From JAWXUE01 sp044432925 (GTDB taxonomy: Bacteria; Bacillota_I; Bacilli_A; Acholeplasmatales; Anaeroplasmataceae), in NCBI GenBank assembly GCA_044432925.1, contig JAWXUE010000013.1, positions 1 through 37,406 on the forward strand: a DNA stretch of 37,406 nucleotides, given 5' to 3'. A model generated the notes under the pieces. The model was not told the origin of the DNA. It was given only the letters and a program-made list of their open reading frames with translations, and did no database searches. Shown in pieces: positions 21,649-30,675 of this stretch (the first letter of the stretch is position 1; each line of letters opens with the position of its first letter). A program made the translations under genes and the position numbers.

Positions 21649-23301
21649 ATGAACGATTTAGAAATAGCACAAAAAGCTAAAATTTTACCTATAAAAGAAA
21701 TAGCAAAAAAAATAAATATAAAAGAAGAAGATTTATATTGTTATGGAAATAACATTGCAAAAATTAATATTGATAAAATAAATAATAAAGAAAAAGGTAA
21801 TGTAATATTAGTAACTGCAATCTCCCCCACCCCAGCAGGTGAAGGTAAATCAACAACTACTATAGGACTAGCTGATGCATTAAATAGTTTAAATAAAAAT
21901 ACTATTGTTGCATTAAGAGAACCATCATTCGGACCTGTATTAGGAATGAAAGGTGGAGCTTGTGGTGGAGGTTATGCACAAGTTATTCCGATGGAAGATA
22001 TAAACCTACATTTCACTGGTGATATTCATGCAATAACAACTGCTAATAACGCTATAGCAGCAATAATTGATAATCATATTCATCAAGGTAATGAATTAAA
22101 TATAGATATTAATAAAATAATATTTAAAAGAGTATTAGATATGAACGACCGTGTACTAAGAAATATTACTATTGGTTTAGGTAGTGATGCTAATGGAGTT
22201 ATGCGTGAAGATCATTTTGATATAACAGTAGCATCAGAAGTTATGGCAGTATTATGCTTATCTAATTCTTTAGAAGACTTCAAAAATAAAATAGATAAAA
22301 TTGTTATAGGATATAGTTTAGATAATAAAGCTATTACAGTTAAAGATTTACAATGTAGTGGTGCTATAGCTGTTATTATGAAAGATGCTATTAAACCTAA
22401 TTTAGTACAAACATTAGAACATACACCTGTTTTAATTCATGGTGGTCCTTTTGCTAATATAGCACATGGTTGTAATAGTATAATTGCAACTAAAACAGCA
22501 ATGAAACTAGCTGATTATGTTATAACAGAAGCAGGATTTGGTGCTGACTTAGGTGCTGAGAAATTCTTTAATATTAAATGCAGACAAGCAAATATTAATC
22601 CTAGTGCAGTTGTAGTAGTAGCTACAATTAGAGCATTAAAAATGCAAGGTGGAATAGAAAAAGCTGATTTAAATAAAGAAAATAAAGAAGCATTAATTAA
22701 AGGTATATCAAACTTAGAAAGACATATTGAAAATATTACTAAATTTAATTTACCATATGTAGTTGCTATTAATAAATTTGATAGTGATACTAAAGAGGAA
22801 ATTGATATTTTATTAAATTGGGCTAAACAAAATAATCATGAAATAAGTTTATCAGAAGTGTTTAACAAAGGAAGTTTAGGAGCACAAGACTTAGCTAATA
22901 AAGTATTAAGTAAAATAAATTCTAAAACTAAATTAAAACAATTATATAACAATGAAGATAGTATTAAAGAAAAAATAACAGCTATTTGTAAAGAAATTTA
23001 TCGTGCTAAAGAAGTTAAGTTTACTGATAAAGTATTAAAACAAATTGAAGATTTTGAAAATAGAGGTTGGGGTAATTTAGCTATTTGTATGGCAAAAACT
23101 CAATATTCATTTACTGATAATGCTAAATTATTAGGTGCGCCAAATGATTTTACAATAACAATCAAAAACTTAAAACCATCTATAGGAGCAGGTTTTATTG
23201 TATGTTTAACCACAGCAATAATGACTATGCCTGGGCTTCCAAAAACTCCAGCTGCTTTAAATATGGATATAGTAGATAATAAAGTAAAAGGGCTATTCTA
23301 A
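21649..23301 (+). CDS. fhs: formate-tetrahydrofolate ligase
   Basis: Makes 10-formyl-THF from formate, THF and ATP, feeding one-carbon units to purine and fMet synthesis. 550 residues from the ATG at 21649, close to the family's 556. An upstream in-frame start would lie inside the terminator-like hairpin, and AAAGGATG just before 21649 is the ribosome-binding site. Motifs: TPAGEGKSTTTIGLADAL (nucleotide-binding loop, about residues 63-80), REPSFGPVLGMKGGACGGGY, FTGDIHAITTANN, and GFGADLGAEKFFNIKCR. Followed 45 bp later by purB, a purine gene, which fits joint use. Confidence 0.96.
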   Translation: MNDLEIAQKAKILPIKEIAKKINIKEEDLYCYGNNIAKINIDKINNKEKGNVILVTAISPTPAGEGKSTTTIGLADALNSLNKNTIVALREPSFGPVLGMKGGACGGGYAQVIPMEDINLHFTGDIHAITTANNAIAAIIDNHIHQGNELNIDINKIIFKRVLDMNDRVLRNITIGLGSDANGVMREDHFDITVASEVMAVLCLSNSLEDFKNKIDKIVIGYSLDNKAITVKDLQCSGAIAVIMKDAIKPNLVQTLEHTPVLIHGGPFANIAHGCNSIIATKTAMKLADYVITEAGFGADLGAEKFFNIKCRQANINPSAVVVVATIRALKMQGGIEKADLNKENKEALIKGISNLERHIENITKFNLPYVVAINKFDSDTKEEIDILLNWAKQNNHEISLSEVFNKGSLGAQDLANKVLSKINSKTKLKQLYNNEDSIKEKITAICKEIYRAKEVKFTDKVLKQIEDFENRGWGNLAICMAKTQYSFTDNAKLLGAPNDFTITIKNLKPSIGAGFIVCLTTAIMTMPGLPKTPAALNMDIVDNKVKGLF

Positions 23302-23346
23302 GCGATTTATTTAATTGTTATTAAAATATAAACTAAGGAGAATTAT

Positions 23347-24642
23347 ATGTTAGAACGTTATAGTAGAAAAGTGATGCGTGATATATGGACTGAAGAAAAT
23401 AAATTTAATTCATATTTAAAAGTAGAAATTCTTAATGCTCAGGCTTGGGCTAAATTAGGTGTTGCACCAATTAATGATGTTAAAAAATTAGATAAAGCTT
23501 CTTTTAGTATAAATAGAATTTTAGAAATAGAACAACAAACAAGACATGACGTTGTTGCTTTTACAAGAGCAGTATCAGAAACTTTAGGTGAAGAATCAAA
23601 ATGGATTCATTACGGATTAACTTCTACTGATGTAGTTGATACAGCAAATGGTTATTTAATAAAACAAGCAAATGATATTATAAAAAAAGATTTAGAAGAT
23701 TTTTTAGAAATGTTAAAAAAACAAGCTTTAAAATATCAAGATACTCCATGTATCGGAAGAACTCATGGTATCCATGCTGATATTACTTCTTTTGGATTAA
23801 AGTGGGCTTTATGGTATGAACAAATGAAAAGAAATATTAATAGATTCAATCAAGCTAGATTAGAAGTTGAATGTGGTAAGTTAAGTGGAGCAGTAGGAAA
23901 TTACGCTAATATTCCTCCTTTCATAAGTGAATATGTTTGTGAAAATTTAGGTATTGATAATGCTAATATTTCAACACAAGTAATTCAAAGAGATAGACAT
24001 GCAAACTATATGAGTACTCTTGCTTTAATTGCATCTAATTTAGAACAAATGGCTTTAGAAATTAGAAATCTACAAAGAACAGAAGTTCAAGAAGTTGAAG
24101 AAGCATTTGGAAATAAACAAAAAGGTTCTAGTGCTATGCCTCATAAACGTAATCCTATTAGTAGTGAAAACATTTGTGGTTGCGCAAGAGTTATGCGTGG
24201 GTATATGAGTACTTTCTTTGAAAATATTGCATTGTGGCATGAACGTGATATATCACATTCTTGTACTGAAAGAATTATTTTACCTGATGCTACATGTTTA
24301 CTTGATTATATGTTAAATCGTTTCAAAGGAATATTAGAAAATTTAGTAGTATATGAAGATAAAATGTTAAGTAATATATATTTAACTAAAAAAGTTATAT
24401 TCGCTCAAAGAGTAATGAATGAATTAATAAATAAAAATTTAACAAGAGAACTCGCTTATGATATGGTACAACCTATTGCTATGAATGCTCTATCTAATAA
24501 TTTAGATTATCAAGAGTTATTAATAAATAGTAATGAAGTATCAAAATATTTAACAAAAGAAGAAATAGATTCTTGTTTTACATTAGAATATTATTTAACA
24601 CAAGTTAATTATATTTATAAAAAAGTTGGAATAATAAAATAA
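23347..24642 (+). CDS. purB: adenylosuccinate lyase
   Basis: Releases fumarate from SAICAR and from adenylosuccinate, acting twice in purine nucleotide synthesis. The 431-residue protein belongs to the fumarase/aspartase superfamily and is a homotetramer in known cases. The signature loop KGSSAMPHKRNPISSE (around residues 259-274) carries the catalytic Ser. Conserved segments HYGLTSTDVVDTA and GRTHGIHADITSFGLK (with the catalytic His) are present. AAGGAG precedes the ATG. The gene ends at a terminator that separates it from murD. Confidence 0.96.
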   Translation: MLERYSRKVMRDIWTEENKFNSYLKVEILNAQAWAKLGVAPINDVKKLDKASFSINRILEIEQQTRHDVVAFTRAVSETLGEESKWIHYGLTSTDVVDTANGYLIKQANDIIKKDLEDFLEMLKKQALKYQDTPCIGRTHGIHADITSFGLKWALWYEQMKRNINRFNQARLEVECGKLSGAVGNYANIPPFISEYVCENLGIDNANISTQVIQRDRHANYMSTLALIASNLEQMALEIRNLQRTEVQEVEEAFGNKQKGSSAMPHKRNPISSENICGCARVMRGYMSTFFENIALWHERDISHSCTERIILPDATCLLDYMLNRFKGILENLVVYEDKMLSNIYLTKKVIFAQRVMNELINKNLTRELAYDMVQPIAMNALSNNLDYQELLINSNEVSKYLTKEEIDSCFTLEYYLTQVNYIYKKVGIIK

Positions 24643-24667
24643 AGGTTTGCTTATGCAAATCTTTTTT
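24641..24667 (+). terminator. purB terminator
   Basis: 10-bp stem AAAGGTTTGC (24641-24650) / GCAAATCTTT (24655-24664), with one G-U pair and loop TTAT, then Ts to 24667. It begins at the purB stop codon. Confidence 0.85.
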
Positions 24668-24687
24668 CATATTTATATAACATATAA

Positions 24688-24706
24688 CATATAATTTATT
24701 GGTGAT
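24688..24706 (+). promoter_or_regulatory. 19-bp element shared with murE, before murD
   Basis: CATATAATTTATTGGTGAT, matching 19062-19080 at 18 of 19 positions and placed identically, 4 bp before the start codon. It supplies the GGTGAT ribosome-binding site. Since a terminator lies just upstream, murD needs its own promoter, and the TATAAT at 24690-24695 is the best local -10 candidate despite a poor -35. Confidence 0.55.
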
Positions 24707-24710
24707 TATA

Positions 24711-25931
24711 TTGAGAATATTGTTTGTTGGGAAAGGTATTAGTAATGATGGTGCAATTAAACTAGCACAACAATTAAAAATTAAATATGATTATATTAAT
24801 GTAAATGATAATGTAGATAATAATTATTCAGTAATAGTAAAAGGTCCTGGAATAAGTTATGATGAAAAGATTTTAAGAAGATTTATAAAATTAAATAAAT
24901 TAGTTGTAACAGATATAGAATTTGTTTATTGGTTTTTAAATAGATATTATATTGGAGTGACAGGTTCTAATGGTAAAACTACAACAACACTTTTAATTAA
25001 TGATATTTTAAATAAAAAATATAAATCAATTGCTTGTGGTAATATAGGTTATAGTATAGGAGAAGCTTCAGTAGAAAATAAAGAATGTACTCATTTTGTT
25101 TGTGAATTAAGTAGTTTTGAATTAAAAGGAACTAATTTATTCACTCCCAATATCGCAGTTATTACTAATATAAATTGTTGTCATTTAGATTATCATAAAA
25201 CAATAGAAGATTATATTTTATCTAAAAAGAAATTAATAGATAATCAAAGTATAAATGATTATTTAATATATAATTTAGATTGTAATACTACTAAAACAAT
25301 AATCAGTAATTCAGTCGCTAAAAAATATTCTTTTAGTTTATATGATCAAACTGCTGATTGTTATATAAAAAACAATTATATTTATTTTAATAATAAAAGA
25401 ATAATTAAAATAAAAAAATTAAAAGAAAAGAATATAGAGACACTAGGTAACTATTTAGCTAGTATTATAGTAGGTAATATTTTAAATATTAATAAAAAAG
25501 ATATAAAAAAAAGTTTAATTACTTTTAAAAAGTCAGATTATAGATTTCAATATATAAAAAAGAATATTATTAATGATGCTAAAAGTACAAATGTATATAG
25601 TACTATAAGTGCTATTAAATCAATAAAAAAACCAATAATACTAATAAGTGGTGGATTATATAGAAATTATGAATTAAATCAATTAGATAATTATTTAATT
25701 AATATACAATTAGTAGTTTCTTACGGTGAAACAAATGATTTATTAAAATCTTACTTTGAAAAAAATAACATTAAATGTATTAAAGTAGAAAATCTAGTTG
25801 AAGCTACTCTAGAAGCTTTAAAATATTTAAATAAAAATAATGTTTTATTATATAGTCCGATGTTTGCATCTTATGATTTATTTAAATCATATCAACAAAG
25901 AGGAGAACTATTTAATAAATTAATAAAATAA
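24711..25931 (+). CDS. murD: MurD, UDP-MurNAc-Ala D-glutamate ligase
   Basis: Cytoplasmic ligase that adds D-Glu to UDP-MurNAc-L-Ala. 406 residues from the TTG at 24711, a little shorter than the usual 440-450. The TTG is chosen over in-frame codons at 24699/24702, since those overlap the GGTGAT ribosome-binding site. Motifs: ILFVGKGISNDGAIKLA (N-terminal UDP-binding domain), IGVTGSNGKTTTT (ATP loop), CELSSFEL and TNINCCHLDYHKT (centre), and SPMFASYDLFKSYQQRG, the C-terminal MurD signature (usually SPACASFDxFxxYExRG). The C-terminal domain is Lys/Asn-rich and diverged. It is separate from murE-mraY but shares the 19-bp upstream element. Confidence 0.9.
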   Translation: MRILFVGKGISNDGAIKLAQQLKIKYDYINVNDNVDNNYSVIVKGPGISYDEKILRRFIKLNKLVVTDIEFVYWFLNRYYIGVTGSNGKTTTTLLINDILNKKYKSIACGNIGYSIGEASVENKECTHFVCELSSFELKGTNLFTPNIAVITNINCCHLDYHKTIEDYILSKKKLIDNQSINDYLIYNLDCNTTKTIISNSVAKKYSFSLYDQTADCYIKNNYIYFNNKRIIKIKKLKEKNIETLGNYLASIIVGNILNINKKDIKKSLITFKKSDYRFQYIKKNIINDAKSTNVYSTISAIKSIKKPIILISGGLYRNYELNQLDNYLINIQLVVSYGETNDLLKSYFEKNNIKCIKVENLVEATLEALKYLNKNNVLLYSPMFASYDLFKSYQQRGELFNKLIK

Positions 25932-25963
25932 AGTTATTACTTTTAATTAAGTAGTAACTTTTT
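25931..25963 (+). terminator. murD terminator
   Basis: 12-bp stem AAGTTATTACTT (25931-25942) / AAGTAGTAACTT (25949-25960), with one G-U pair and loop TTAATT, then Ts to 25963. The stem starts on the last base of the stop codon. Confidence 0.85.
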
Positions 25964-25984
25964 CTTATAAAATAACTAGTTTTG

Positions 25985-25993
25985 TGGTAAAAT
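25985..25993 (+). promoter_or_regulatory. nadD-nadE-mnmA operon promoter
   Basis: TG (25985-25986), one base, TAAAAT (25988-25993): an extended -10 located 18 bp before the nadD ATG, with no clear -35. Confidence 0.45.
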
Positions 25994-26011
25994 AATACTT
26001 AGGTGATGTAT

Positions 26012-26551
26012 ATGTTATTAGTGTATGGTGGGTCTTTTAACCCAATTACAAAAGCACATTATGAAATAGCTAAATTATTAAAAGAAAAATATAATAGTAA
26101 TTTTCTTTTTGTACCTGTAGGTAATAGTTATTCAAAAGAAAATTTAATAGAGTTTCATCATCGTTTTAATATGCTAAATATCATAGCTAATAAACTAGAT
26201 GCAACAGTTATTAATGCTGAGGATAATAAGAAGTATTTAGGTACTTATGACTTATTAAAAAAATTACAAAAAGAAGATAAAGATATTTATTTTATATTAG
26301 GTGCTGATAATTTAATTAATTTACATAATTGGATTAATGCTAAAAAGTTAATAGAAGAATTTAAGTTTATCGTATTAACAAGAGATAATATTAAATTGGA
26401 TTTTAGTAGTTTTGAATATCCTAATAATTTTGATGTTGTTAATATAAATTTCGATATATCTAGTAGTGATTTTAGAAATAATAAAAATACTAATGTAATA
26501 GATGAAGATGTTTTAAAATATATAAAAGAAAATAATTTGTATGAGGTGTAG
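26012..26551 (+). CDS. nadD: nicotinate-nucleotide adenylyltransferase
   Basis: Adenylates nicotinate mononucleotide to deamido-NAD. 179 residues from the ATG at 26012; an upstream in-frame GTG at 26003 is part of the AGGTGAT ribosome-binding site. The nucleotidyltransferase motif is YGGSFNPITKAHYEIA, with the TxxH histidine. FILGADNLINLHNWINAKKL is the NadD-specific substrate segment (GxDxxxxxxxW), and ISSSDFRNN matches the C-terminal ISSTxIR motif. The stop is 3 bp before nadE, so the two last steps of NAD synthesis are encoded together. The HD-domain gene yqeK, which often follows nadD, is absent. Confidence 0.93.
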   Translation: MLLVYGGSFNPITKAHYEIAKLLKEKYNSNFLFVPVGNSYSKENLIEFHHRFNMLNIIANKLDATVINAEDNKKYLGTYDLLKKLQKEDKDIYFILGADNLINLHNWINAKKLIEEFKFIVLTRDNIKLDFSSFEYPNNFDVVNINFDISSSDFRNNKNTNVIDEDVLKYIKENNLYEV

Positions 26552-26554
26552 AAT

Positions 26555-28393
26555 ATGTTAAATAATCAATTTATAAAAGTAGCTTGTGTAAATATAGAAT
26601 TACAAGTAGGAAATCCTTTTTTTAATGTAAAAGAAATAATTAAATGTGCTAATAAATCAACTGCTAGTATAACAGTTTTCTCTGAGTTATGTATAACAGG
26701 ATATACATGTGGTGATTTATTTTTCCAAAATATTTTACAAAAAGAAGTTTTTCAAGCAATAGAAGAATTAAGAGTTAATAATAAAAATAAAGGAATTGTT
26801 ATAGTAGGAGCACCACTTTTGTTAGAAGGTTCTTTATTTAATTGTGCTATTGTTTTAAAAGAAGATAATATCTTAGGAGTAGTACCTAAACAGTTCTTAC
26901 CTAACTACTGTGAATTTTATGAAAAAAGATATTTCAAAAGTGGTAAAAATACAAAAGCAAAAGAGATAACAATTAATAATAAAGTTTATCCTTTTGGAAA
27001 TATAATATTTAGTGATACAACACATGACTTGCATTTAGGAGTAGAGATTTGCGAGGACATGTGGGGGGCTAATACTCCAGGATCTTATTTATCTGTTAAT
27101 GGTGCTAATGTAATTATTAATTTATCAGCTTCTAATGAAACATTAGGAAAAGATGAAATGAGAAAAACTTGTGTACTAGATAATGCTAGAAGAAATGTTA
27201 CAGGATATATTTATGCATCAAGTTCTGTTACAGAGTCAACTTCTGATTTAATATTTATCGGACATAACATTGTTTCTGAGGTAGGAGAAGAAGTTTTAAA
27301 TAATTTAAATTATGAACCAACTTCTAAAATTGTATATGCTGATTTAGATATTGATAAAATTAATTTTAAAAGAAAAGTATCTACTAACTTACATCAAAAA
27401 CAAAACGATGAAGAATATCAATATATCAATTTCGCATTAGAAGAAACAACTTTTAAATTTGAAAATAAATTAAATCAATTACCTTTTGTACCTACTAAAA
27501 AAGAAGAGTTTATTAAAGTTAAGAATTTACTAGAAATGGCTTTATATAAACGTTTATCACATACTAATGCTAAAACAATAGTAGTAGGAGTATCAGGTGG
27601 ACTAGATTCTACAATGGCTTTATTAGTTGCTGTAAATACATTTAAAAAATTAAAAAAAGATTTAAAAGATATTATAGCTGTTACTATGCCAGGACTTGGT
27701 ACTAGTGATCGTACTAAAAATAATGCTGTTGATTTAATTAATTCATTAGGACTTACTTTATTAACAAAAGATATAGTAGAATCTACATTAAAACATTTTG
27801 AATTAATAGAACACAGTAAAGATAGTATTGATATAACATATGAAAATACTCAAGCAAGAATTAGAACATTAATCTTAATGAATCTTGCTAATAAACATAA
27901 TGGATTAGTTTTAGGTACAGGAGATATGTCAGAATTAGCATTAGGATTCTGTACTTATAATGGAGATCAAATGAGTATGTATGGTATAAATGCTGGGCTA
28001 CCGAAAACTACAATTAGATTTTTAGTAGAACAATATGCTAACACTGATTTCAAAAAAGAAAAAGAAATATTATTAGATGTAGTAAATACACCTATTTCTC
28101 CTGAGTTAATTAAAAATCAAGTAACAGAAAATCAAATAGGTAAATATGAAATAAATGATTTTATTATGTTTAGATATTTAACTATAGGAGATAACAAAGA
28201 AAGAATTAATTTCTTATTAGAACAAACATTTGGATTAAATAGTGAAGAGGCTGTTAATTATACTAATAATTTCTTTAGAAGATTCTTTTCACAACAATTC
28301 AAAAGACAAACATTACCTGACGGGCCAAAGGTATTAGAAGTATCACTTTCACCAAGAGGAGATTATCGTATGCCAAGCGATATAAAAAGATAA
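26555..28393 (+). CDS. nadE: glutamine-dependent NAD+ synthetase
   Basis: Converts deamido-NAD to NAD using glutamine as nitrogen donor. The 612-residue protein joins an N-terminal nitrilase-type glutaminase domain (about 1-280) to a C-terminal PP-loop synthetase domain. The glutaminase triad is visible: E44 (FSELCITGY), K112 (VPKQFLPNY) and C166 (VEICEDMW). The synthetase P-loop is VGVSGGLDSTMALL (about 343-356), with LGTGDMSELALGFCTYNGD downstream. This is the long form with its own amide source, unlike the short ammonia-dependent NadE of Bacillus subtilis. It shares TAATG with mnmA. Confidence 0.95.
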   Translation: MLNNQFIKVACVNIELQVGNPFFNVKEIIKCANKSTASITVFSELCITGYTCGDLFFQNILQKEVFQAIEELRVNNKNKGIVIVGAPLLLEGSLFNCAIVLKEDNILGVVPKQFLPNYCEFYEKRYFKSGKNTKAKEITINNKVYPFGNIIFSDTTHDLHLGVEICEDMWGANTPGSYLSVNGANVIINLSASNETLGKDEMRKTCVLDNARRNVTGYIYASSSVTESTSDLIFIGHNIVSEVGEEVLNNLNYEPTSKIVYADLDIDKINFKRKVSTNLHQKQNDEEYQYINFALEETTFKFENKLNQLPFVPTKKEEFIKVKNLLEMALYKRLSHTNAKTIVVGVSGGLDSTMALLVAVNTFKKLKKDLKDIIAVTMPGLGTSDRTKNNAVDLINSLGLTLLTKDIVESTLKHFELIEHSKDSIDITYENTQARIRTLILMNLANKHNGLVLGTGDMSELALGFCTYNGDQMSMYGINAGLPKTTIRFLVEQYANTDFKKEKEILLDVVNTPISPELIKNQVTENQIGKYEINDFIMFRYLTIGDNKERINFLLEQTFGLNSEEAVNYTNNFFRRFFSQQFKRQTLPDGPKVLEVSLSPRGDYRMPSDIKR

Positions 28394-29523
28394 TGAAGAA
28401 AAAAGTAATTTTAGGACTATCTGGTGGTGTAGATAGTAGTGTTGCTGCAATTCGCTTATTAGAAGATGGTTATGAAGTAGTAGGATGTTTCATGAGAAAC
28501 TGGGATTCAACTACTAATAATGATGTACTAGGAAATAAAGATATTAATAATGAAATTTGTCCTCAAGAGTTAGATTACCAAGATGCTGTACTAGTAGCTG
28601 ATGCGTTAGGTATACCTTGCTTAAGAGTTGACTTTATTGAAGAATACTGGAATTATGTATTTAAATATTTTTTAAGTGAATATGAAAAAGGTAGAACACC
28701 AAACCCAGATATAATGTGTAATAAAGAAATAAAGTTTAAAGCATTCCTTGATTTTGCTGTTAAACAAAATGCTGATTATATAGCAATGGGGCATTATGCT
28801 CAAGTTAATCATACAGAAAACGGAAGTTATTTATTAAGAGGTAAAGATAATAATAAAGATCAAACTTACTTTTTATCTCAGTTATCTCAAGAACAAATTA
28901 AAATTAGTTTATTCCCTATAGGAGATATGATCAAATCAGAAGTAAGATCTAGTGCTATAAATAAAAATTTAGTAACAGCTACTAAAAAAGATTCTACAGG
29001 AATTTGTTTTATAGGAGAAAGAAACTTTAAACAATTTCTTAAAAATTATTTACCTGCTAAACCCGGTAAGATGGTAAGATTAAATGGAGATGTTATTTCT
29101 AAACACGATGGTTTAATGTATTATACAATCGGACAAAGAAAAGGATTAGAAATAGGTGGATTAAACGGTTATTCTAATGAACCTTGGTTTGTAGTAGGAA
29201 AAGATTTAAAAAATAATAACTTATTAGTAGAACAAGGTTATCACCATGAATATTTATATTCTAATAACTGTATTATTGAAAATTGTAATTGGATTAATAC
29301 AATTCCAAAAGAAAATAAAGAGTATCAAGCAAAATTTAGATATAGAGAACAAGATAATATTGTTACAATTAAATTTTTAGATGATAATAAAGCTCATATT
29401 TTTTATGAAGGAGTAAGAGCTGTAACTCCTGGTCAAGCTTGTGTTATTTATGATAACGAAGAATGTCTAGGTGGAGGAATTATCGAAGAGGTTTATTCAA
29501 ATGATGAAAAACGAAGTTACTAA
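28393..29523 (+). CDS. mnmA: tRNA 2-thiouridylase MnmA
   Basis: Thiolates U34 of tRNA Lys, Glu and Gln using sulfur relayed from a cysteine desulfurase. The 376-residue protein has the PP-loop LGLSGGVDSSVAAIRLL (residues 7-23), MRNWD, GRTPNPDIMCNKEIKF (with the first catalytic Cys) and DSTGICFIGERNF (with the second catalytic Cys). C-terminal beta domains follow (YYTIGQRKGLEIGG and RAVTPGQACVIYD). It starts in the TAATG shared with nadE. No cysteine desulfurase gene is adjacent, unlike some Bacilli. Its 3' end overlaps the MFS gene. Confidence 0.95.
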   Translation: MKKKVILGLSGGVDSSVAAIRLLEDGYEVVGCFMRNWDSTTNNDVLGNKDINNEICPQELDYQDAVLVADALGIPCLRVDFIEEYWNYVFKYFLSEYEKGRTPNPDIMCNKEIKFKAFLDFAVKQNADYIAMGHYAQVNHTENGSYLLRGKDNNKDQTYFLSQLSQEQIKISLFPIGDMIKSEVRSSAINKNLVTATKKDSTGICFIGERNFKQFLKNYLPAKPGKMVRLNGDVISKHDGLMYYTIGQRKGLEIGGLNGYSNEPWFVVGKDLKNNNLLVEQGYHHEYLYSNNCIIENCNWINTIPKENKEYQAKFRYREQDNIVTIKFLDDNKAHIFYEGVRAVTPGQACVIYDNEECLGGGIIEEVYSNDEKRSY

Positions 29524-30673
29524 AAAAGTATTTTTTGTACTAGAAGTAGCTTTCTTATATGGATTGCTTGCTAATATAGGACATCCTGTAACACCAGCTT
29601 ATATAGCTCAATTAGGATTTAATGATAACTCATTTGGTTATTTATTTGCTGCTATGAATTTAGGTATATTACTTACAGCACCTCTATGGGGTGCTTTTGG
29701 AGATAGTAAAAATCGAAAGAAAATGGTTTGTATTGGATTAATTATTTATGCAATAGGACAAATTTTCTTCGGTTTTTTTAATAACCTTCCTGCTATACTT
29801 GTAGCAAGAGTTTTATCTGGAATAGGTAATGGAGCAATAGCTGTTAATATGTTATCTTACATAAATACATCTAGTATATTAAAAGATAGAAGAAAAGAAG
29901 TTACATCTTCTTATATAGTGTTTAATGTATTAGGAGCATCAGCTGGTAGTTTTTTAGGTGGATTAATTGGGGAGTCATTTATAGGAAGTTATGAAGTGGT
30001 ATTTTATATTCAAGGATTACTATTAATAAGTTATGGAATAATATTATTTTTCATTCATAATACAAATGATGAAGTAAAAGGTAGTATAAGAAGTAAGAAT
30101 CCTTTTAGTTCATTAAAAGATATTAAAAAAATTAATTCATGGTATTTAATATTCTTATTTATTTTATTTATGATAGGAATGAGTTTTACTAATATTTCTA
30201 AATACTTAGATGTTTATTTTAACGGACTAGGATACTCAACATTATTTATAGGATTATTTAATTTAATAGTAGGAGTAGTAACTTTAATAACAAGTTTATT
30301 TATATTACCTAGATTAAGAAAATATAATAATTACAATTTATCAATCTTAATAAGTTGTATGTGCGCTATAAGTGTATTCTTATCTTTTAATACAAATACT
30401 GTAGGGATATTTACTTTCTATTTTATTTATATAATAGGAAAAACATTACTAGAACCTCTTACAGTAACTACACTAGCTGATAATGAAAAAGTATCTACAG
30501 GTATACTAATGGGTGTAAGACAAAGTTTTATATCATTAGGAGGAATAATTGGTACAATCGTAGCAGGGTATATTTATAGTTATAATAATATCTTGTTATT
30601 TAATATATGTAGTATCATTTTTCTAATAAGCGCTCTAACATTATTATTAATAAAAAATATGAAAGGAAGATAA
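29501..30673 (+). CDS. MFS transporter, substrate unknown
   Basis: A 390-residue integral membrane protein with about 12 hydrophobic helices in two halves. GAFGDSKNRKKMVCIG between helices 2 and 3 is the family's motif A (GxxxDxxxRKK), and ARVLSGIGNGAIAVN fits motif B/C of efflux-type members. A drug- or metabolite-efflux role is possible, but the substrate cannot be inferred. The start at 29501 uses AAGAGG 9 bp upstream; an in-frame GTG at 29471 has no such support. The first 23 bp overlap mnmA and the gene ends 2 bp before recD2, so it belongs to the nadD-to-recD2 transcript. Confidence 0.85.
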   Translation: MMKNEVTKKVFFVLEVAFLYGLLANIGHPVTPAYIAQLGFNDNSFGYLFAAMNLGILLTAPLWGAFGDSKNRKKMVCIGLIIYAIGQIFFGFFNNLPAILVARVLSGIGNGAIAVNMLSYINTSSILKDRRKEVTSSYIVFNVLGASAGSFLGGLIGESFIGSYEVVFYIQGLLLISYGIILFFIHNTNDEVKGSIRSKNPFSSLKDIKKINSWYLIFLFILFMIGMSFTNISKYLDVYFNGLGYSTLFIGLFNLIVGVVTLITSLFILPRLRKYNNYNLSILISCMCAISVFLSFNTNTVGIFTFYFIYIIGKTLLEPLTVTTLADNEKVSTGILMGVRQSFISLGGIIGTIVAGYIYSYNNILLFNICSIIFLISALTLLLIKNMKGR

Positions 30674-30675
30674 AT

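Noticed and set aside
29471..29500. Upstream GTG start for the MFS gene
   Set aside because: It lacks a ribosome-binding site and would deepen the overlap with mnmA; ATG at 29501 has AAGAGG 9 bp upstream and begins a normal MFS N-terminus.
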